A stretch of 64,000 bases of DNA from Serratia fonticola (GCF_006715025.1 NZ_VFMK01000001.1:1674001-1738000), one strand, 5' to 3'. Numbered from the stretch's first letter, positions 8,757-22,889 are shown. Notes: a model not told the origin generated them from the sequence alone. A program made the numbers and translations.

Positions 8757-9780
8757 AACCCAGAACCTCTACTTTTACCTGATTTTCTTGTAGGAACTTA
8801 ATTGTTGCCAGCGCATCTTCGTCGGTACCGTGCAATTCAGCCAGCATCACGCCGAATTTTACCCCGCCAGCGTAATCCATTTGTGCACTGATAATATTGT
8901 TATTTACATTAAAACGACGCGCGGCTTCCGACAGCAATGGCGCATCAACCGATTGGCCTGTGAATTCCAGACGCAACAACGGTTGGCGACCATCGGTGCG
9001 ATCGGCCACCAGACGCTTGGCGTAGTCATCTGGGATATCAAGGTGCAGTGTGGACTGAATAAACTGTTGTGCCAGTGGCGTTTTGGGATGTGAGAACACT
9101 TCGCTGACGCTGTCTTTCTCAATCAGTTGGCCTTGGCTTATCACGGCAACCTGATCGCAAATACGTTTCACCACATCCATTTCGTGGGTGATCAGCAGAA
9201 TGGTCAACCCCAGACGGCGGTTTATGTCCTTCAGCAGTTCCAGAATAGAACGGGTGGTAGCCGGATCCAGCGCGCTGGTCGCCTCATCGCACAGCAGAAC
9301 CTTAGGGTTGCTGGCCAATGCACGTGCGATGGCCACACGCTGTTTTTGGCCGCCAGACAGGTTGGCGGGGTAAGCATCATGTTTGTCTGACAGACCGACC
9401 AGCTCTAATAATTCGCTGACGCGCTTTTTGATTTCCGCTCGCGGCGTGTTATCCAACTCCAGCGGCAGGGCAACATTACCGAAAACCGTGCGTGAAGAGA
9501 GCAGGTTAAAGTGCTGGAAAATCATGCCAATCTGACGACGTGCGCGCGTCAGTTCGCTTTCAGACAGGGCTGTAAGTTCTTGTCCATCGACCAGAACGCT
9601 GCCTGATGTTGGCCGTTCAAGCATATTGGCGCAACGGATCAGCGTACTCTTACCGGCACCTGAGGCACCGATAACGCCATAAATTTGTCCGGCAGGGACG
9701 TGAAGAGTCACGTCAGAAAGTGCGCTAATGGTACGCGACCCCTGCTGGAACACTTTGGTGATGTTAGAAAGTTTAATCAT
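8749..9780 (-). CDS. metN: methionine ABC transporter ATP-binding protein MetN
   Basis: A 343-residue ATPase with Walker A GASGAGKST (about residues 38-46), signature LSGGQKQR, Walker B VLLCDEATSALD and the H-loop THEMD. The C-terminal ~100 residues form the ACT-like NIL domain that binds methionine and causes trans-inhibition of uptake. First gene of the operon; three tandem met boxes lie 73 bases upstream of its start. Confidence 0.96.
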   Translation of the reverse strand: MIKLSNITKVFQQGSRTISALSDVTLHVPAGQIYGVIGASGAGKSTLIRCANMLERPTSGSVLVDGQELTALSESELTRARRQIGMIFQHFNLLSSRTVFGNVALPLELDNTPRAEIKKRVSELLELVGLSDKHDAYPANLSGGQKQRVAIARALASNPKVLLCDEATSALDPATTRSILELLKDINRRLGLTILLITHEMDVVKRICDQVAVISQGQLIEKDSVSEVFSHPKTPLAQQFIQSTLHLDIPDDYAKRLVADRTDGRQPLLRLEFTGQSVDAPLLSEAARRFNVNNNIISAQMDYAGGVKFGVMLAELHGTDEDALATIKFLQENQVKVEVLGYV

Positions 9781-9852
9781 ATTCTTCTTATTCTTAGCGT
9801 TGTTGCTCGTGGCTAGATAAAGTAAACCTTGGCCTGAGCCAAGGTATTGATC

Positions 9853-9876
9853 AGATGTTAAGGCGTCTAGACGTCT
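9853..9876 (-). promoter_or_regulatory. tandem MetJ operator (met boxes) upstream of metN
   Basis: Three adjacent 8-base met-box units: AGATGTTA at 9853-9860, AGGCGTCT at 9861-9868 and AGACGTCT at 9869-9876, the last identical to the MetJ consensus. A weaker fourth (AAGTCAAC) may follow. MetJ with SAM binds such arrays cooperatively, so metNIQ should be repressed when methionine is ample, as in E. coli. Confidence 0.88.
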
Positions 9877-9967
9877 AAGTCAACGTTAACCCTCATTCTT
9901 CGCCGTTCTCAGTCCTGGCTAAAACATGCGATACTGTGGCGGTTTTCAGGCTTTCAGGAGCATACCG

Positions 9968-10531
9968 GTGACACAACGCGTTCCAGCAATTTTCTTAGAT
10001 CGTGACGGCACGATTAATATCGATCATGGATACGTCCATGAAATAGATGATTTCCAATTTATAGATGGTGTGATTGATGCATGCCGCGAGCTGAAAAAAA
10101 TGGGCTTTGCGCTGGTGCTGGTCACCAATCAGTCTGGCATTGCCCGCGGCAAATTCAGCGAAGCGCAGTTTATGCGCCTGACCGAATGGATGGACTGGTC
10201 GCTGGCCGATCGTGAGGTCGATCTGGACGGCATCTATTTCTGCCCACATCATCCTGAAGCTGTAATAGAAGAATACCGTCAGGTATGTGATTGCCGCAAA
10301 CCGCAGCCGGGAATGTTGTTGCAGGCGCAAAAAGAACTGAATATCGATCTGGCCGCTTCTTATATGGTAGGCGACAAGATCGAGGATATGCAGGCCGCCG
10401 CCGCTGCGGGTGTTGGTACCAAAGTCTTGGTTCGAACCGGTAAACCAGTGACAGAAGCGGGTGAGAAAGCAGCAGATTGGGTGCTAAACAGTCTGCAAGA
10501 GCTGCCAGAAGCAATTAAAAAGCGGGTTTAA
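9968..10531 (+). CDS. gmhB: D-glycero-beta-D-manno-heptose 1,7-bisphosphate 7-phosphatase
   Basis: A 187-residue HAD phosphatase of the ADP-heptose pathway that supplies LPS inner-core heptose. It has the HAD nucleophile motif DRDGTIN, motif II TNQSGIARG, the Zn-binding loop CPHHPE...VCDC, and motif IV GDKIEDMQAA. The start is a GTG at 9968 with an AGGAG ribosome site; an upstream in-frame ATG at 9926 would add 14 non-homologous residues. It lies directly before the rRNA operon, the arrangement of gmhB and rrnH in E. coli. Confidence 0.95.
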   Translation: MTQRVPAIFLDRDGTINIDHGYVHEIDDFQFIDGVIDACRELKKMGFALVLVTNQSGIARGKFSEAQFMRLTEWMDWSLADREVDLDGIYFCPHHPEAVIEEYRQVCDCRKPQPGMLLQAQKELNIDLAASYMVGDKIEDMQAAAAAGVGTKVLVRTGKPVTEAGEKAADWVLNSLQELPEAIKKRV

Positions 10532-10583
10532 CCCGCGTTATGCATGAATAGTGAGCGGTCGGAAGAAAAGTGAATATTATCCC

Positions 10584-10767
10584 TTGTCATTCTGAATCAG
10601 CTCCCTATAATGCGCCTCCATCGACACGGAACATGTGAACAACTTCACAGCGTCTCCGGGGGTCGCAGAGAAAAACCTGAAATTAAGGTTGACTCTGAAA
10701 GAGGAAAGCGTATTATACGCCACCTCGAGTTAGCAAGCGAAAGCGCGTAACTCACTGCTCTTTAACA
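10584..10767 (+). promoter_or_regulatory. rRNA operon promoters P1, P2 and boxA
   Basis: The 389-base gap between gmhB and 16S holds the rrn control region. P1: TTGTCA (10584-10589), 16-base spacer, TATAAT (10606-10611) and a GC-rich GCGCCTCC discriminator typical of stringently controlled rRNA promoters. P2: TTGACT (10689-10694), 16-base spacer, TATTAT (10711-10716). The antitermination boxA TGCTCTTTAACA is at 10756-10767. Fis sites upstream of P1 are likely but were not resolved by eye. Confidence 0.88.
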
Positions 10768-10920
10768 ATTTATCAGACAATCTGTGTGGGCACTCACAAG
10801 ACGATATCCAGCTGCTTTTGCAGCAAAAAAATATCAAGTCTTGAAGAGTGACTAACTGAAGTAAAATTCATGCAGTTGATTTTCGAGCATCGCTTCACGA
10901 GTTGAAGCAAATCAAGCTTT

Positions 10921-12460
<1,540 letters not shown>

Positions 12461-12534
12461 CCTAAAGATATTGATTGAGTGCAGTGTCCACACAGATTGT
12501 CTGATGAAAAAGTAACGAGCAGAAATACCTTTAT

Positions 12535-12611
<77 letters not shown>

Positions 12612-12758
12612 AATTTCTTCTCATGCTGTGTTATGCGCGCGGTCGTTTACCGAAGTAAACTTCCCTTCCGCATGCCTTGCCTGAAAAGAAATTACATTCG
12701 CGTTAAAAACGAATGTGACTCTCCGAGTGGTAGTAAAGGTCTCTGCAAGTGACTGTAT

Positions 12759-12834
12759 GGGGCTATAGCTCAGCTGGGAGAGCGCCTGCCTTGCACGCAG
12801 GAGGTCAGCGGTTCGATCCCGCTTAGCTCCACCA
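12759..12834 (+). tRNA. alaT: tRNA-Ala (UGC)
   Basis: A 76-base tRNA with encoded CCA, starting GGGGCTATAGCTCAGC and with anticodon TGC in the CTTGCACGC loop. Second spacer tRNA of the operon. The symbol is generic for the spacer alanine tRNA. Confidence 0.97.
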
Positions 12835-12891
12835 TATACGTCCTTGATAATACTTCAGAGTGTACTGGCAACAGTATGCTGCGAAGTATTT

Positions 12892-12903
12892 TGCTCTTTA
12901 ACA
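12892..12903 (+). promoter_or_regulatory. spacer boxA antitermination site
   Basis: TGCTCTTTAACA, identical to the leader boxA, lies between tRNA-Ala and 23S as in other enterobacterial rRNA operons. It reloads the Nus factor antitermination complex before 23S. The rest of the 204-base spacer contains no gene that I can see. Confidence 0.85.
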
Positions 12904-13038
12904 ATCTGGAACAAGCTGAAAATTGAAACCTGGCAGCTGAAACTTATCCCGCCGTAGAAGTACTGGGGTAAGGACTAACCTGTCAGAGAGTCTCTCAAAT
13001 GTTTGCAGCACGAAAGTGGAAACACCTTCGGGTTGTGA

Positions 13039-15946
<2,908 letters not shown>

Positions 15947-16041
15947 ACAACACCGAAGGTGTTTTAGAGTAGACGAAAATTTTCAGCGACGTTCCGAGAT
16001 TGGTTTCAATGGCCCGAGTGGCGGTTGGAATGAAACAGATT

Positions 16042-16161
16042 TGCCTGGCGGCAATAGCGCGGTGGTCCCACCTGACCCCATGCCGAACTCAGAAGTGAAA
16101 CGCCGTAGCGCCGATGGTAGTGTGGGGTCTCCCCATGCGAGAGTAGGACACTGCCAGGCAT
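16042..16161 (+). rRNA. rrf: 5S ribosomal RNA
   Basis: A 120-base gene from TGCCTGGCGGCAATAGCG to ACTGCCAGGCAT, whose ends pair as helix I. It is almost identical to E. coli 5S. The last ~20 bases recur three more times downstream (see the tandem array). Confidence 0.97.
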
Positions 16162-16169
16162 CAAATAGA

Positions 16170-16208
16170 ACAAAAAACCCCGCGTTTTCACGCGGGGTTT
16201 TTTGTTTT
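16170..16208 (+). terminator. rRNA operon terminator
   Basis: A strong hairpin AAAAACCCCGCG / CGCGGGGTTTTTT directly after 5S, with T-rich 3' side. It ends the rrn transcript; three further terminator-like hairpins follow within the repeat array. Confidence 0.92.
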
Positions 16209-16311
16209 ACCTGTAGCTGGGTGTGCTGGTCGCGCATGGGCATGCGACCCACCTGTCGGGAACAGGGGGGAACGCCGTTTACGGCGGCCCCGCAGGGGTG
16301 AGTCTCAGGAT

Positions 16312-17290
16312 GAGACGAATACTGTAGGACACTGCCAGGCATCAAACAAAGTAGAAAGCCTCATGCGAAAGCATGGGGCTTTTTGCTATGGGTCAAAAGC
16401 AGAAAATGGCAGTGAAAGCCCCTCACCCCAGCCCTCTCCCAATGCAATGTCCGAGAACACCCTGAGTATCCGTGCGGGGAGAGGGAGCGATTCGGCATCG
16501 TGGATGAGTCTGTGCCGCTTCGGCAAGTCGGTGTCGTGAACCCGATTGCAGAAAGAATAAGTAATTATCAGCGGACTTGAGCGGTTCCCTCTCCCTGTGG
16601 GAGAGGGTTAGGGTGAGACGAATACTGTAAGACACTGCCCGGCATCAACTAAAGTAGAAAGCCTGATGCGAAAGCATGGGGCTTTCTGCTATGGGTCAAA
16701 AGCAGAAAATGGTAGTGAAAGCCCCTCACCCCAGCCCTCTCCCAATGCAACGCCCGAGAACACCCTGAGCATCCGTGCGGGGAGAGGGAGCAGTCCGGCA
16801 TCGTGGATGAGCCTGTGCCGCTTCGGGAAGAGCGAACCTTTGATTAGCTCGTGTTACTTCGGGATATGATGAGTAAGCAGAAAGATGGGATATTGCGCAG
16901 GAATATCAGCGGACGCGAGCGGTTCCCTCTCCCTGTGGGAGAGGGTTAGGATGAGACGAATAATGTAGGACACTGCCAGGCATCAAACAAAGTAGAAAGC
17001 CTCATGCGAAAGCATGGGGCTTTTTGCTATGGGTCAAAAGCAGAAAATGGTAGTGAAAGCCCCTCACCCCAGCCCTCTCCCAATGCAACGCCCGAGAACA
17101 CTCTGAGCATCCGTGCGGGGAGAGGGAGTAGTCCGGTATCGTGGATGAGCCTGTGCCGCTTCGGGAAGAGCGAACCTTTGATTAGCTCGTGTTACTTCGG
17201 GAAATGATGAGTAAGCAGAAAGATGGGATATTGCGCAGGAATATTAGCGGACTCGATCGGTTCCCTCTCCTGGGGGAGAGGGTTAGGGTG
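16312..17290 (+). repeat. tandem array of 5S-tail / terminator / inverted-repeat units
   Basis: Three direct repeats follow the rRNA operon: unit 1 at 16312-16614 (303 bases), unit 2 at 16615-16952 (338) and unit 3 at 16953-17290 (338). Units 2 and 3 are nearly identical; unit 1 lacks about 35 bases. Each starts with GAGACGAATAxTGTAxGACACTGCC, whose TAGGACACTGCCAGGCATCA part copies the 5S 3' end, then a terminator hairpin (16355-16384, 16658-16686, 16995-17025), then an element bounded by CCCTCACCCCAGCCCTCTCCC and its near reverse complement (GGGAGAGGGTTAGGGTGAG). Short open frames inside are copies of each other and are not genes. The stretch 16209-16311 before the array has only a small palindrome (GTCGCGCATG / CATGCGAC) and no gene. 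Confidence 0.9.
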
Positions 17291-17328
17291 AGGGGGCATT
17301 ACGCGATCTGGCTCAAATTAACCTACTT

Positions 17329-17661
17329 TCAGCGCGCAAGATGATAAATACTGTATCCTGTCGCAGCCCCTGCCACATCCCAGGCAAAATCCTTCCAGCT
17401 CCAGCCCGTACCGCCTTCCCGGCTGTCATACAGCTCTTTCGCTGCGCCCAAGCCAATCGAAAATAGCAGACCAAAACTGCGGCTGCGAGCTTCATTCCAA
17501 TTCTGATGATCGCCATAGGCAGCACCGGCAGCAGCAAAGGCTGCCGAGGCAACAAAGTGCTGAGCTTTGTCTTTACCGGTCCAGCTATCATTGGCCGTGT
17601 GTGTACAACCGGTGGAAAATAACAGTATTGGAAGGAGAATAAGCAGGCGGAGTGGGCGCAT
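17329..17661 (-). CDS. yfiM: YfiM family lipoprotein
   Basis: A 110-residue lipoprotein (lipobox FSTGC, Cys19) matching E. coli YfiM: CTHTANDSWTGKDKAQHF after the cleavage site and WSWKDFAWDVAGAATGY near the C-terminus. The start at 17661 gives a normal signal peptide; the frame is open 10 codons further. Function unknown. It precedes nothing on its strand but the rRNA-side repeats; pssA lies upstream with the same orientation, as in E. coli. Confidence 0.9.
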   Translation of the reverse strand: MRPLRLLILLPILLFSTGCTHTANDSWTGKDKAQHFVASAAFAAAGAAYGDHQNWNEARSRSFGLLFSIGLGAAKELYDSREGGTGWSWKDFAWDVAGAATGYSIYHLAR

Positions 17662-17708
17662 AGTGAAAACATCCTGTCTCATTACGTACAAAAAAGCTCG
17701 GCATTGCC

Positions 17709-17826
17709 ATACCCGTTGCCTTTCAAGTTGCAGCGTTGCTACCTGCGTGCGTGAGCTCCAGCTTTAGTAATTTCCTAGGAACACACGCACTTGTCGCCTA
17801 ACTGCAACTTGAAATTCACAGGGTAT
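17709..17826. repeat. 118-base palindromic intergenic repeat, copy A
   Basis: An imperfect palindrome between pssA and yfiM with ends ATACCC and GGGTAT, outer arms CTTTCAAGTTGCAG and CTGCAACTTGAAA. A related element is at 51481-51606 and a shorter one at 46582-46665. This architecture resembles the ~130-170-base palindromic families of Yersinia and Serratia (non-autonomous, folded as RNA hairpins); the exact family name is not certain. Confidence 0.8.
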
Positions 17827-17839
17827 CTGTGACATGAGA

Positions 17840-19195
17840 TTACAGTATACGACTAATCAATCGATCAATACGAATCCGACGCAGTCGGCGGATCAGTTTG
17901 CGCACCTTGACCGGGTATTGCTGAATACTCTGCAGTTCAAGATAGCTACCGACCACGGTGGTATGCGTGCGGATCGTCTCGAGTTCTTTATGACGCTGCT
18001 CTCGCATCTCCTGCTTGGGATCGTGAATCAGGATGGCATTCTCAAGATCCAGGCGCCAGGCGCGTGGGTTTAGGTTGTTACCAGTGATCAACTGCCATTC
18101 GTCATCAACCCACATTCCTTTGAGGTGATAACTGTTATCACCGTCTTTCCACAGGCGCACAATGAGCTGGCCGGTATCGACATAGCGTTGCAAGCGGCTC
18201 AGGAAGCGACGCAGGTTGATTTCGTAGAGATAAGGTAATGCCCCAATAATTTTGAACGGCTGATCTTCAGGGATATAAAAATCGTTGGCCGTTTTATCGC
18301 CTACGATGATTTCTACCTGCTTCCCTTGGCGCAACAGATAAATAATATTGCGTACCAACAGGGCCGGCAGGTTGAAGTAAGGCGTACACAGCGTCAGCTT
18401 TTGATCGGCGCTGGCCATCAGATGGTGAATGGTTTTGTTGAGTATGCTTTGCTTGCCCAGGCCAACGAGTGGGGTTACCGCCAACTCGTCGTTACTGGCG
18501 TTACCCAGGAACTGATAACCTGCACGGCGCAGACCAAAACGGAACATGCGGGTTTCGTTTTTGATCTCCGGGCTTTTTGGACGATCATCGCGATCAAGAC
18601 GTTGCACGGCACCTGCGGTTAACAAATGCTGCTTGATGTAATCACACAGGGTAACGGCCAGCACGTGGTTGGTAATCAGCTGATAGCGATCGTAGCGATA
18701 CTTCTCATGTTGGTGCAGGTAAACATCATTAATACTGGCACCGCTATAGATGACGGTATCGTCAACAACAAAGCCCTTTAGATGCAGTACGCCCAAGGCT
18801 TCGCGGGTGTTGACAGGGACACCGTAAACCGGCACTGAAACCTGTGGATGCTGCGCTGCCATAGCGCAGTACCAGTCTGCATTGGTATTGGTCGCTGCCG
18901 CACCGATGCGCCCACGTTGAGCACGGTGCCAGTCTACCAGCACGCAAATCTCTAATTCAGGGCGTTGCTGCTTAGCCTGATAGAGCGCATTGAGGATATC
19001 ACGGCCTGCATCATCATGTTCCAGATAGAGCGCAACCAGATAAATACGTGTTGTCGCATTCGCTATCGATTCCAGCAGCGTTGTGCGGAAATCGGATGGT
19101 GTATAGAGGGTACGGACATCAGCAACCGTCTGGGGGAGTTTGGGCAGTTGTGCAAGGTGTTGTTGATGTTTGCTACGTTTAAATTTTGACAACAT
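17840..19195 (-). CDS. pssA: CDP-diacylglycerol-serine O-phosphatidyltransferase
   Basis: A 451-residue phosphatidylserine synthase, same length as E. coli PssA, making the precursor of phosphatidylethanolamine. It is the phospholipase D-like type II enzyme with two HKD motifs: HLKGFVVDD (about residue 133) and HLKGMWVDD (about 352), each followed by a GNNLN/GASIND-type segment. The protein is peripheral, with a basic C-terminus (VRKLIRRLRRIRIDRLISRIL region). The start at the second ATG (19195, MLSKFKRSKHQQHL) fits the family. Confidence 0.96.
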   Translation of the reverse strand: MLSKFKRSKHQQHLAQLPKLPQTVADVRTLYTPSDFRTTLLESIANATTRIYLVALYLEHDDAGRDILNALYQAKQQRPELEICVLVDWHRAQRGRIGAAATNTNADWYCAMAAQHPQVSVPVYGVPVNTREALGVLHLKGFVVDDTVIYSGASINDVYLHQHEKYRYDRYQLITNHVLAVTLCDYIKQHLLTAGAVQRLDRDDRPKSPEIKNETRMFRFGLRRAGYQFLGNASNDELAVTPLVGLGKQSILNKTIHHLMASADQKLTLCTPYFNLPALLVRNIIYLLRQGKQVEIIVGDKTANDFYIPEDQPFKIIGALPYLYEINLRRFLSRLQRYVDTGQLIVRLWKDGDNSYHLKGMWVDDEWQLITGNNLNPRAWRLDLENAILIHDPKQEMREQRHKELETIRTHTTVVGSYLELQSIQQYPVKVRKLIRRLRRIRIDRLISRIL

Positions 19196-19348
19196 CACAG
19201 TGCGCTTCTTCTCTCATGTTTGGATGGCCGGAACGCCACTTGCATTAAAACGATTCTTTGAACAATCGGGCGATAATACCACTAGTTGTGCCGATTGTGC
19301 GCATGTTTTGCTGTTAAGTGGTGGATTCATATTGCATTGCGATCGGGG

Positions 19349-22000
19349 TCACGGCGTCAAGCTGTCCTGCAATGGCAAGGTGAGATTGACAATCCCTTCA
19401 TCGATTTGCACATCGACGACAAACCCCAATTTCTGTGCCAACGTCACCATGCCGCGGTTATTCGGCATGGTAATACCGGTCAGGCGGGTCAACCCTTGTG
19501 CTCGGGCATAACCGATCAGTTTCATCAGCAACCGCCGACCTAACCCCAGGCCTTTTAGATCGGAGCGCACCAGCACGGCAAACTCGGCGTCAATATTGTC
19601 AGGATCGGACATGGCACGCGTGACGCCAATGATTTCTTCTCCATTACGCACCGCCACAAAAGCCATCTCTCGATCGTAGTCGATCTGGGTCATGTTAGCC
19701 AAATCGTCATGGCTAAACTCGTTGATCTCACTGAAGTAGCGGTAGTACAGATCTTCTTTGGTGACCCGGTCAATAAAATGCTTCAGCGCGGGCTCGTCTT
19801 CCGGCAGGATTGGGCGGAACAGGCATTGAGAACCATCTTTTAATTCAATAGTCTCTTCCAGCTCCTGGGGATAAGGCCGGATCGCCAACCGCGCCTGTGG
19901 CTCACCACTAAAGGGGGCTAGCTGCATTGACACATCCAGCAGGGTGAACTCGCTGCCAGAGGCTAACACCGGGTGAATATCCAGGCGTGAGATCTCAGGA
20001 CAATCAAGGATCAGGTTGGATACCTGTACCAACAGGCGACTCAGGCCGGGGATATCTAGCGGGCGCAATGCACTGCGGCCACGGATCTTGCCGCCTTTCA
20101 CCGCTTGCAGAACCAGATAACGTGCCAGTGCCATATTCAACGGTGGGAGTGCGACAGCAACCTGGTTTTCCTGCCGCCACTCGATCCCGCCTTCACCCAG
20201 CATAATTAATGGGCCGAAAATGGCATCCTGCTCCACCGCAATACGCAATTCCTGAGCGCCTGCGCGGTTGGCCATACTTTGTACTAACAGACCGTGTATA
20301 CGCGCCTGAGGATAGGTTCGCTTGACGCGATCGAGGATAGCTTCTGCTGCACGCTGTACTTCGGTTGCGGTGCGCAGATAAAGCATTACCCCCTGAACCT
20401 CAGATTTGTGCGAGATATCCGGGGAGCGCAGTTTCAGCGCGACCGGATAACCAATCTGCTCGGCGATATGTACCGCCTCGGCGCTATCACCGGCGATCCA
20501 GGTTGGCAGTGTGCTGAGGCCGTAAGCCTGCAGAATCGGTTGGACTTCGTGCGTGTCCAATTGGTTGGCGCCGTCGGCCAACGCCTGATGAATCAACTCG
20601 TGTGCTGCCGCCGTATTGGCTGTTAGCCCAATCGGTAGCGCCGGGGTTTCTTTGAGTTGTTTCTGGTTACGGCGATACTCCACCATATGCATAAACGCGG
20701 TGACGGCACCTTCTGGCGTACGGTAGGTCGGAATGCCCGCTTCGGTAAACAGCCGGCGGGCTTCCTGCGAAGAAAATTCGCCGCACCAGTTGGTCAGCAG
20801 TGTGATGCGTTTGCCGCGTGGGTGTTGGCGAATGGCTTCGATCAGTCGCTCGGCGGTTTCTGTGCCTGGGGATGCCGCGCTCGGGGCATGGATCAGTAAC
20901 AGGGCATCATAATCATGGCTATCGAGCAGCGGCTGTAGAGCTGCCAGATAGCGCTTTGGCGTGGCGTCATCGCGTAAATCGATAGGATTGCCTGCCCGAA
21001 TAAACTCTGGCAGGGCAGCGCTGAGCTTGTCCTGTGTTTCCTCCGTCAGGGTTGCCAGCTTGCCGTTGCGGGCTAACAGCTCATCCAGTGCCATCGCGGC
21101 GGGGGCAGCGCCATTGCTGATGATCATCAACCGTTCACCACGTAACGGATGCATATGGCTTAAGGTTTCCACGGCGGAAAACAGCTCGTGCGTATCCTGT
21201 ACGCGTAGCAAACCGGCGCGCTGGATCGCTGCGTCGTAGGCCGCGTCTAATCCTTGCTGGCTGTTGAGCAGCAACTGAGCCTGTTGGCTGCGGCCACTCT
21301 TGATCACCAGTATCGGTTTATTGCGAGAAGCGCTACGGGAGGCGGAAAGGAAACGTCGCGCGTCGCTGATGTTCTCCAGATACAACAAAATGGCGCTGGT
21401 TTTGCTGTCTCGCGCCAGAAAGTCGAGCAGGTCATCGACGTCGATATCCAGGCTGTCACCCAACGAAATAAAATAAGAGAAGCCAATTTCCCGTTGTTGC
21501 GCCCAGTCCAGAATGGTGTTGGCGACGGCGGCAGATTGCGAGATAAACGCCAGCTTGCCTTTTTGAATAGGCACGGGAGAAAAGCTGGCATTGATGCCTT
21601 GCCAAGGGGCGAGCAGCCCCAGGCTGTTTGGTCCAAGCAGGCGCATCGAATAGCGCTGTGCGGTGGCCTTGAGTTCGCCGAACTGTTCCACGGGGGAAGA
21701 GAGTACAATCGCGGTTTTACACCCTCGTTCCCCTAGGGCTTCAATCAGTGACAGGTTTCTCTTCGGATTGGTGCACAGTACGGCCAGGTCGGGAGTGAGT
21801 GGCAGGCTGGCAACGTCGGGATAAGCCATCACGCCACATACGGCCTTATAGCGTGGATTTACCGGCAGGACAGGGCCAGTGAAGCCACCCGCCAGCAGAT
21901 TGCGCATCATCAGATAGCCAGCACGGCCAGGCTGTTGCGAAGCACCGAGGACGGCAATCGATTTAGGGCGTAACAGTGCTTCTAACCCTCTCTGGCTCAT
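19349..22000 (-). CDS. patZ: protein lysine acetyltransferase PatZ (Pka/YfiQ)
   Basis: An 883-residue two-domain protein. The first ~700 residues are an NDP-forming acyl-CoA synthetase-like domain (CoA-binding fold starting LLRPKSIAVLGASQQPGRAG, ligase and ATP-grasp parts) that is regulatory in this family. The last ~150 residues are a GNAT acetyltransferase (VRSDLKGLGLGRRLLMKLI acetyl-CoA loop). PatZ acetylates and silences acetyl-CoA synthetase and other enzymes. It is followed on the same strand by pssA after 153 bases and preceded by tapT. Confidence 0.94.
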   Translation of the reverse strand: MSQRGLEALLRPKSIAVLGASQQPGRAGYLMMRNLLAGGFTGPVLPVNPRYKAVCGVMAYPDVASLPLTPDLAVLCTNPKRNLSLIEALGERGCKTAIVLSSPVEQFGELKATAQRYSMRLLGPNSLGLLAPWQGINASFSPVPIQKGKLAFISQSAAVANTILDWAQQREIGFSYFISLGDSLDIDVDDLLDFLARDSKTSAILLYLENISDARRFLSASRSASRNKPILVIKSGRSQQAQLLLNSQQGLDAAYDAAIQRAGLLRVQDTHELFSAVETLSHMHPLRGERLMIISNGAAPAAMALDELLARNGKLATLTEETQDKLSAALPEFIRAGNPIDLRDDATPKRYLAALQPLLDSHDYDALLLIHAPSAASPGTETAERLIEAIRQHPRGKRITLLTNWCGEFSSQEARRLFTEAGIPTYRTPEGAVTAFMHMVEYRRNQKQLKETPALPIGLTANTAAAHELIHQALADGANQLDTHEVQPILQAYGLSTLPTWIAGDSAEAVHIAEQIGYPVALKLRSPDISHKSEVQGVMLYLRTATEVQRAAEAILDRVKRTYPQARIHGLLVQSMANRAGAQELRIAVEQDAIFGPLIMLGEGGIEWRQENQVAVALPPLNMALARYLVLQAVKGGKIRGRSALRPLDIPGLSRLLVQVSNLILDCPEISRLDIHPVLASGSEFTLLDVSMQLAPFSGEPQARLAIRPYPQELEETIELKDGSQCLFRPILPEDEPALKHFIDRVTKEDLYYRYFSEINEFSHDDLANMTQIDYDREMAFVAVRNGEEIIGVTRAMSDPDNIDAEFAVLVRSDLKGLGLGRRLLMKLIGYARAQGLTRLTGITMPNNRGMVTLAQKLGFVVDVQIDEGIVNLTLPLQDSLTP

Positions 22001-22074
22001 GTGTGACTCCTGCTCCTGATTGGCTTAGCCTCTTTCAAGCGATAAGCCTAAAAGGGGCCAGTTATCGCTTGATT

Positions 22075-22779
22075 TTAGGTGCTTTGCGGCAGGTTTGCTG
22101 TGACCGGTGCCTCTGGACGGCAAGGTTTCCCGGCCAGATATTGTTCCCGAAAGTAATTGAAATGTTGGCTAAGCCCGGCAGCAGCCTGGTCATCGCCAGC
22201 CTGTTGCAGCAAGGCTGCGGCGACTTCGGCCGTGCAGTGTTGTTCTGCACGGCTGGCTTCACGCAGTTGGTAATCTGAAGCGGCTAACACGTTCAGCGAA
22301 AACACCGGGAACTGATTCAGGTAGGGGCTCTTGCGGAACATTTTGCGGGCTTCCGACCATGTGCCGTCGAGCATAATAAACAGCGGCGGTTTCCCCCCTG
22401 CTGGCAGGCTGCTGAATACCGGGCGGTCTGGGTCTGCGTAAGAAGCTGGGAACACTACGTAAGGCTGACGGGCCGGATCGTTAATGGCTGCCAACAAACC
22501 GGGATCAATCTCGGTACGTGACCAAAGAAACGCCTGGGTATCAGGCAGAATATCGGCGATAAGACGGCCGGTATTACTGGGTTTTAACGGTTCAGCGCCA
22601 AACATGATCAGGCAGAAGCGGCTCTTGGCCTGCTGTGGTTTGATGGTAGCGCACAGACAATTTTTCTGTGGTAACAAACATTGCTGACAGCGCACGGCAC
22701 GACAACCCCGAGCGCGAAAAGGGCGGGTTGCACGGTCTAAACGGAATTGGCGCAGACGGAGTACGGCGTTGTCAGTCAT
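22075..22779 (-). CDS. tapT: tRNA-uridine aminocarboxypropyltransferase TapT
   Basis: A 234-residue DTW-domain protein, orthologue of E. coli YfiP/TapT, which transfers the 3-amino-3-carboxypropyl group from SAM to U47 of tRNA (acp3U). The N-terminal Zn-like cysteine cluster (CRAVRCQQCLLPQKNCLC) and the DGTWSEARKM motif (about residues 143-152) are diagnostic. It lies 74 bases upstream of patZ on the same strand. Confidence 0.9.
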   Translation of the reverse strand: MTDNAVLRLRQFRLDRATRPFRARGCRAVRCQQCLLPQKNCLCATIKPQQAKSRFCLIMFGAEPLKPSNTGRLIADILPDTQAFLWSRTEIDPGLLAAINDPARQPYVVFPASYADPDRPVFSSLPAGGKPPLFIMLDGTWSEARKMFRKSPYLNQFPVFSLNVLAASDYQLREASRAEQHCTAEVAAALLQQAGDDQAAAGLSQHFNYFREQYLAGKPCRPEAPVTANLPQST

Positions 22780-22889
22780 AACGATCCTGATAAAACCGTC
22801 ATTGTAGCGCAGAAAAAAGCCCGGCGGGAGAGGCGCTCGGGCTTTAGGTTATGTGGTTAACAACTGGCGACACGTTGGCCGCTTTTGCG

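Noticed and set aside
16041..16301. Open frame of 86 codons across 5S and the rRNA terminator
   Set aside because: It lies inside rRNA and its terminator; no gene expected.
16666..17207. Two nearly identical 67-codon frames
   Set aside because: They are copies of the tandem repeat units and begin inside terminator hairpins.
16312..17290. Considered a CRISPR array because of regular tandem repeats
   Set aside because: Units are 300-338 bases without short repeats and unique spacers.
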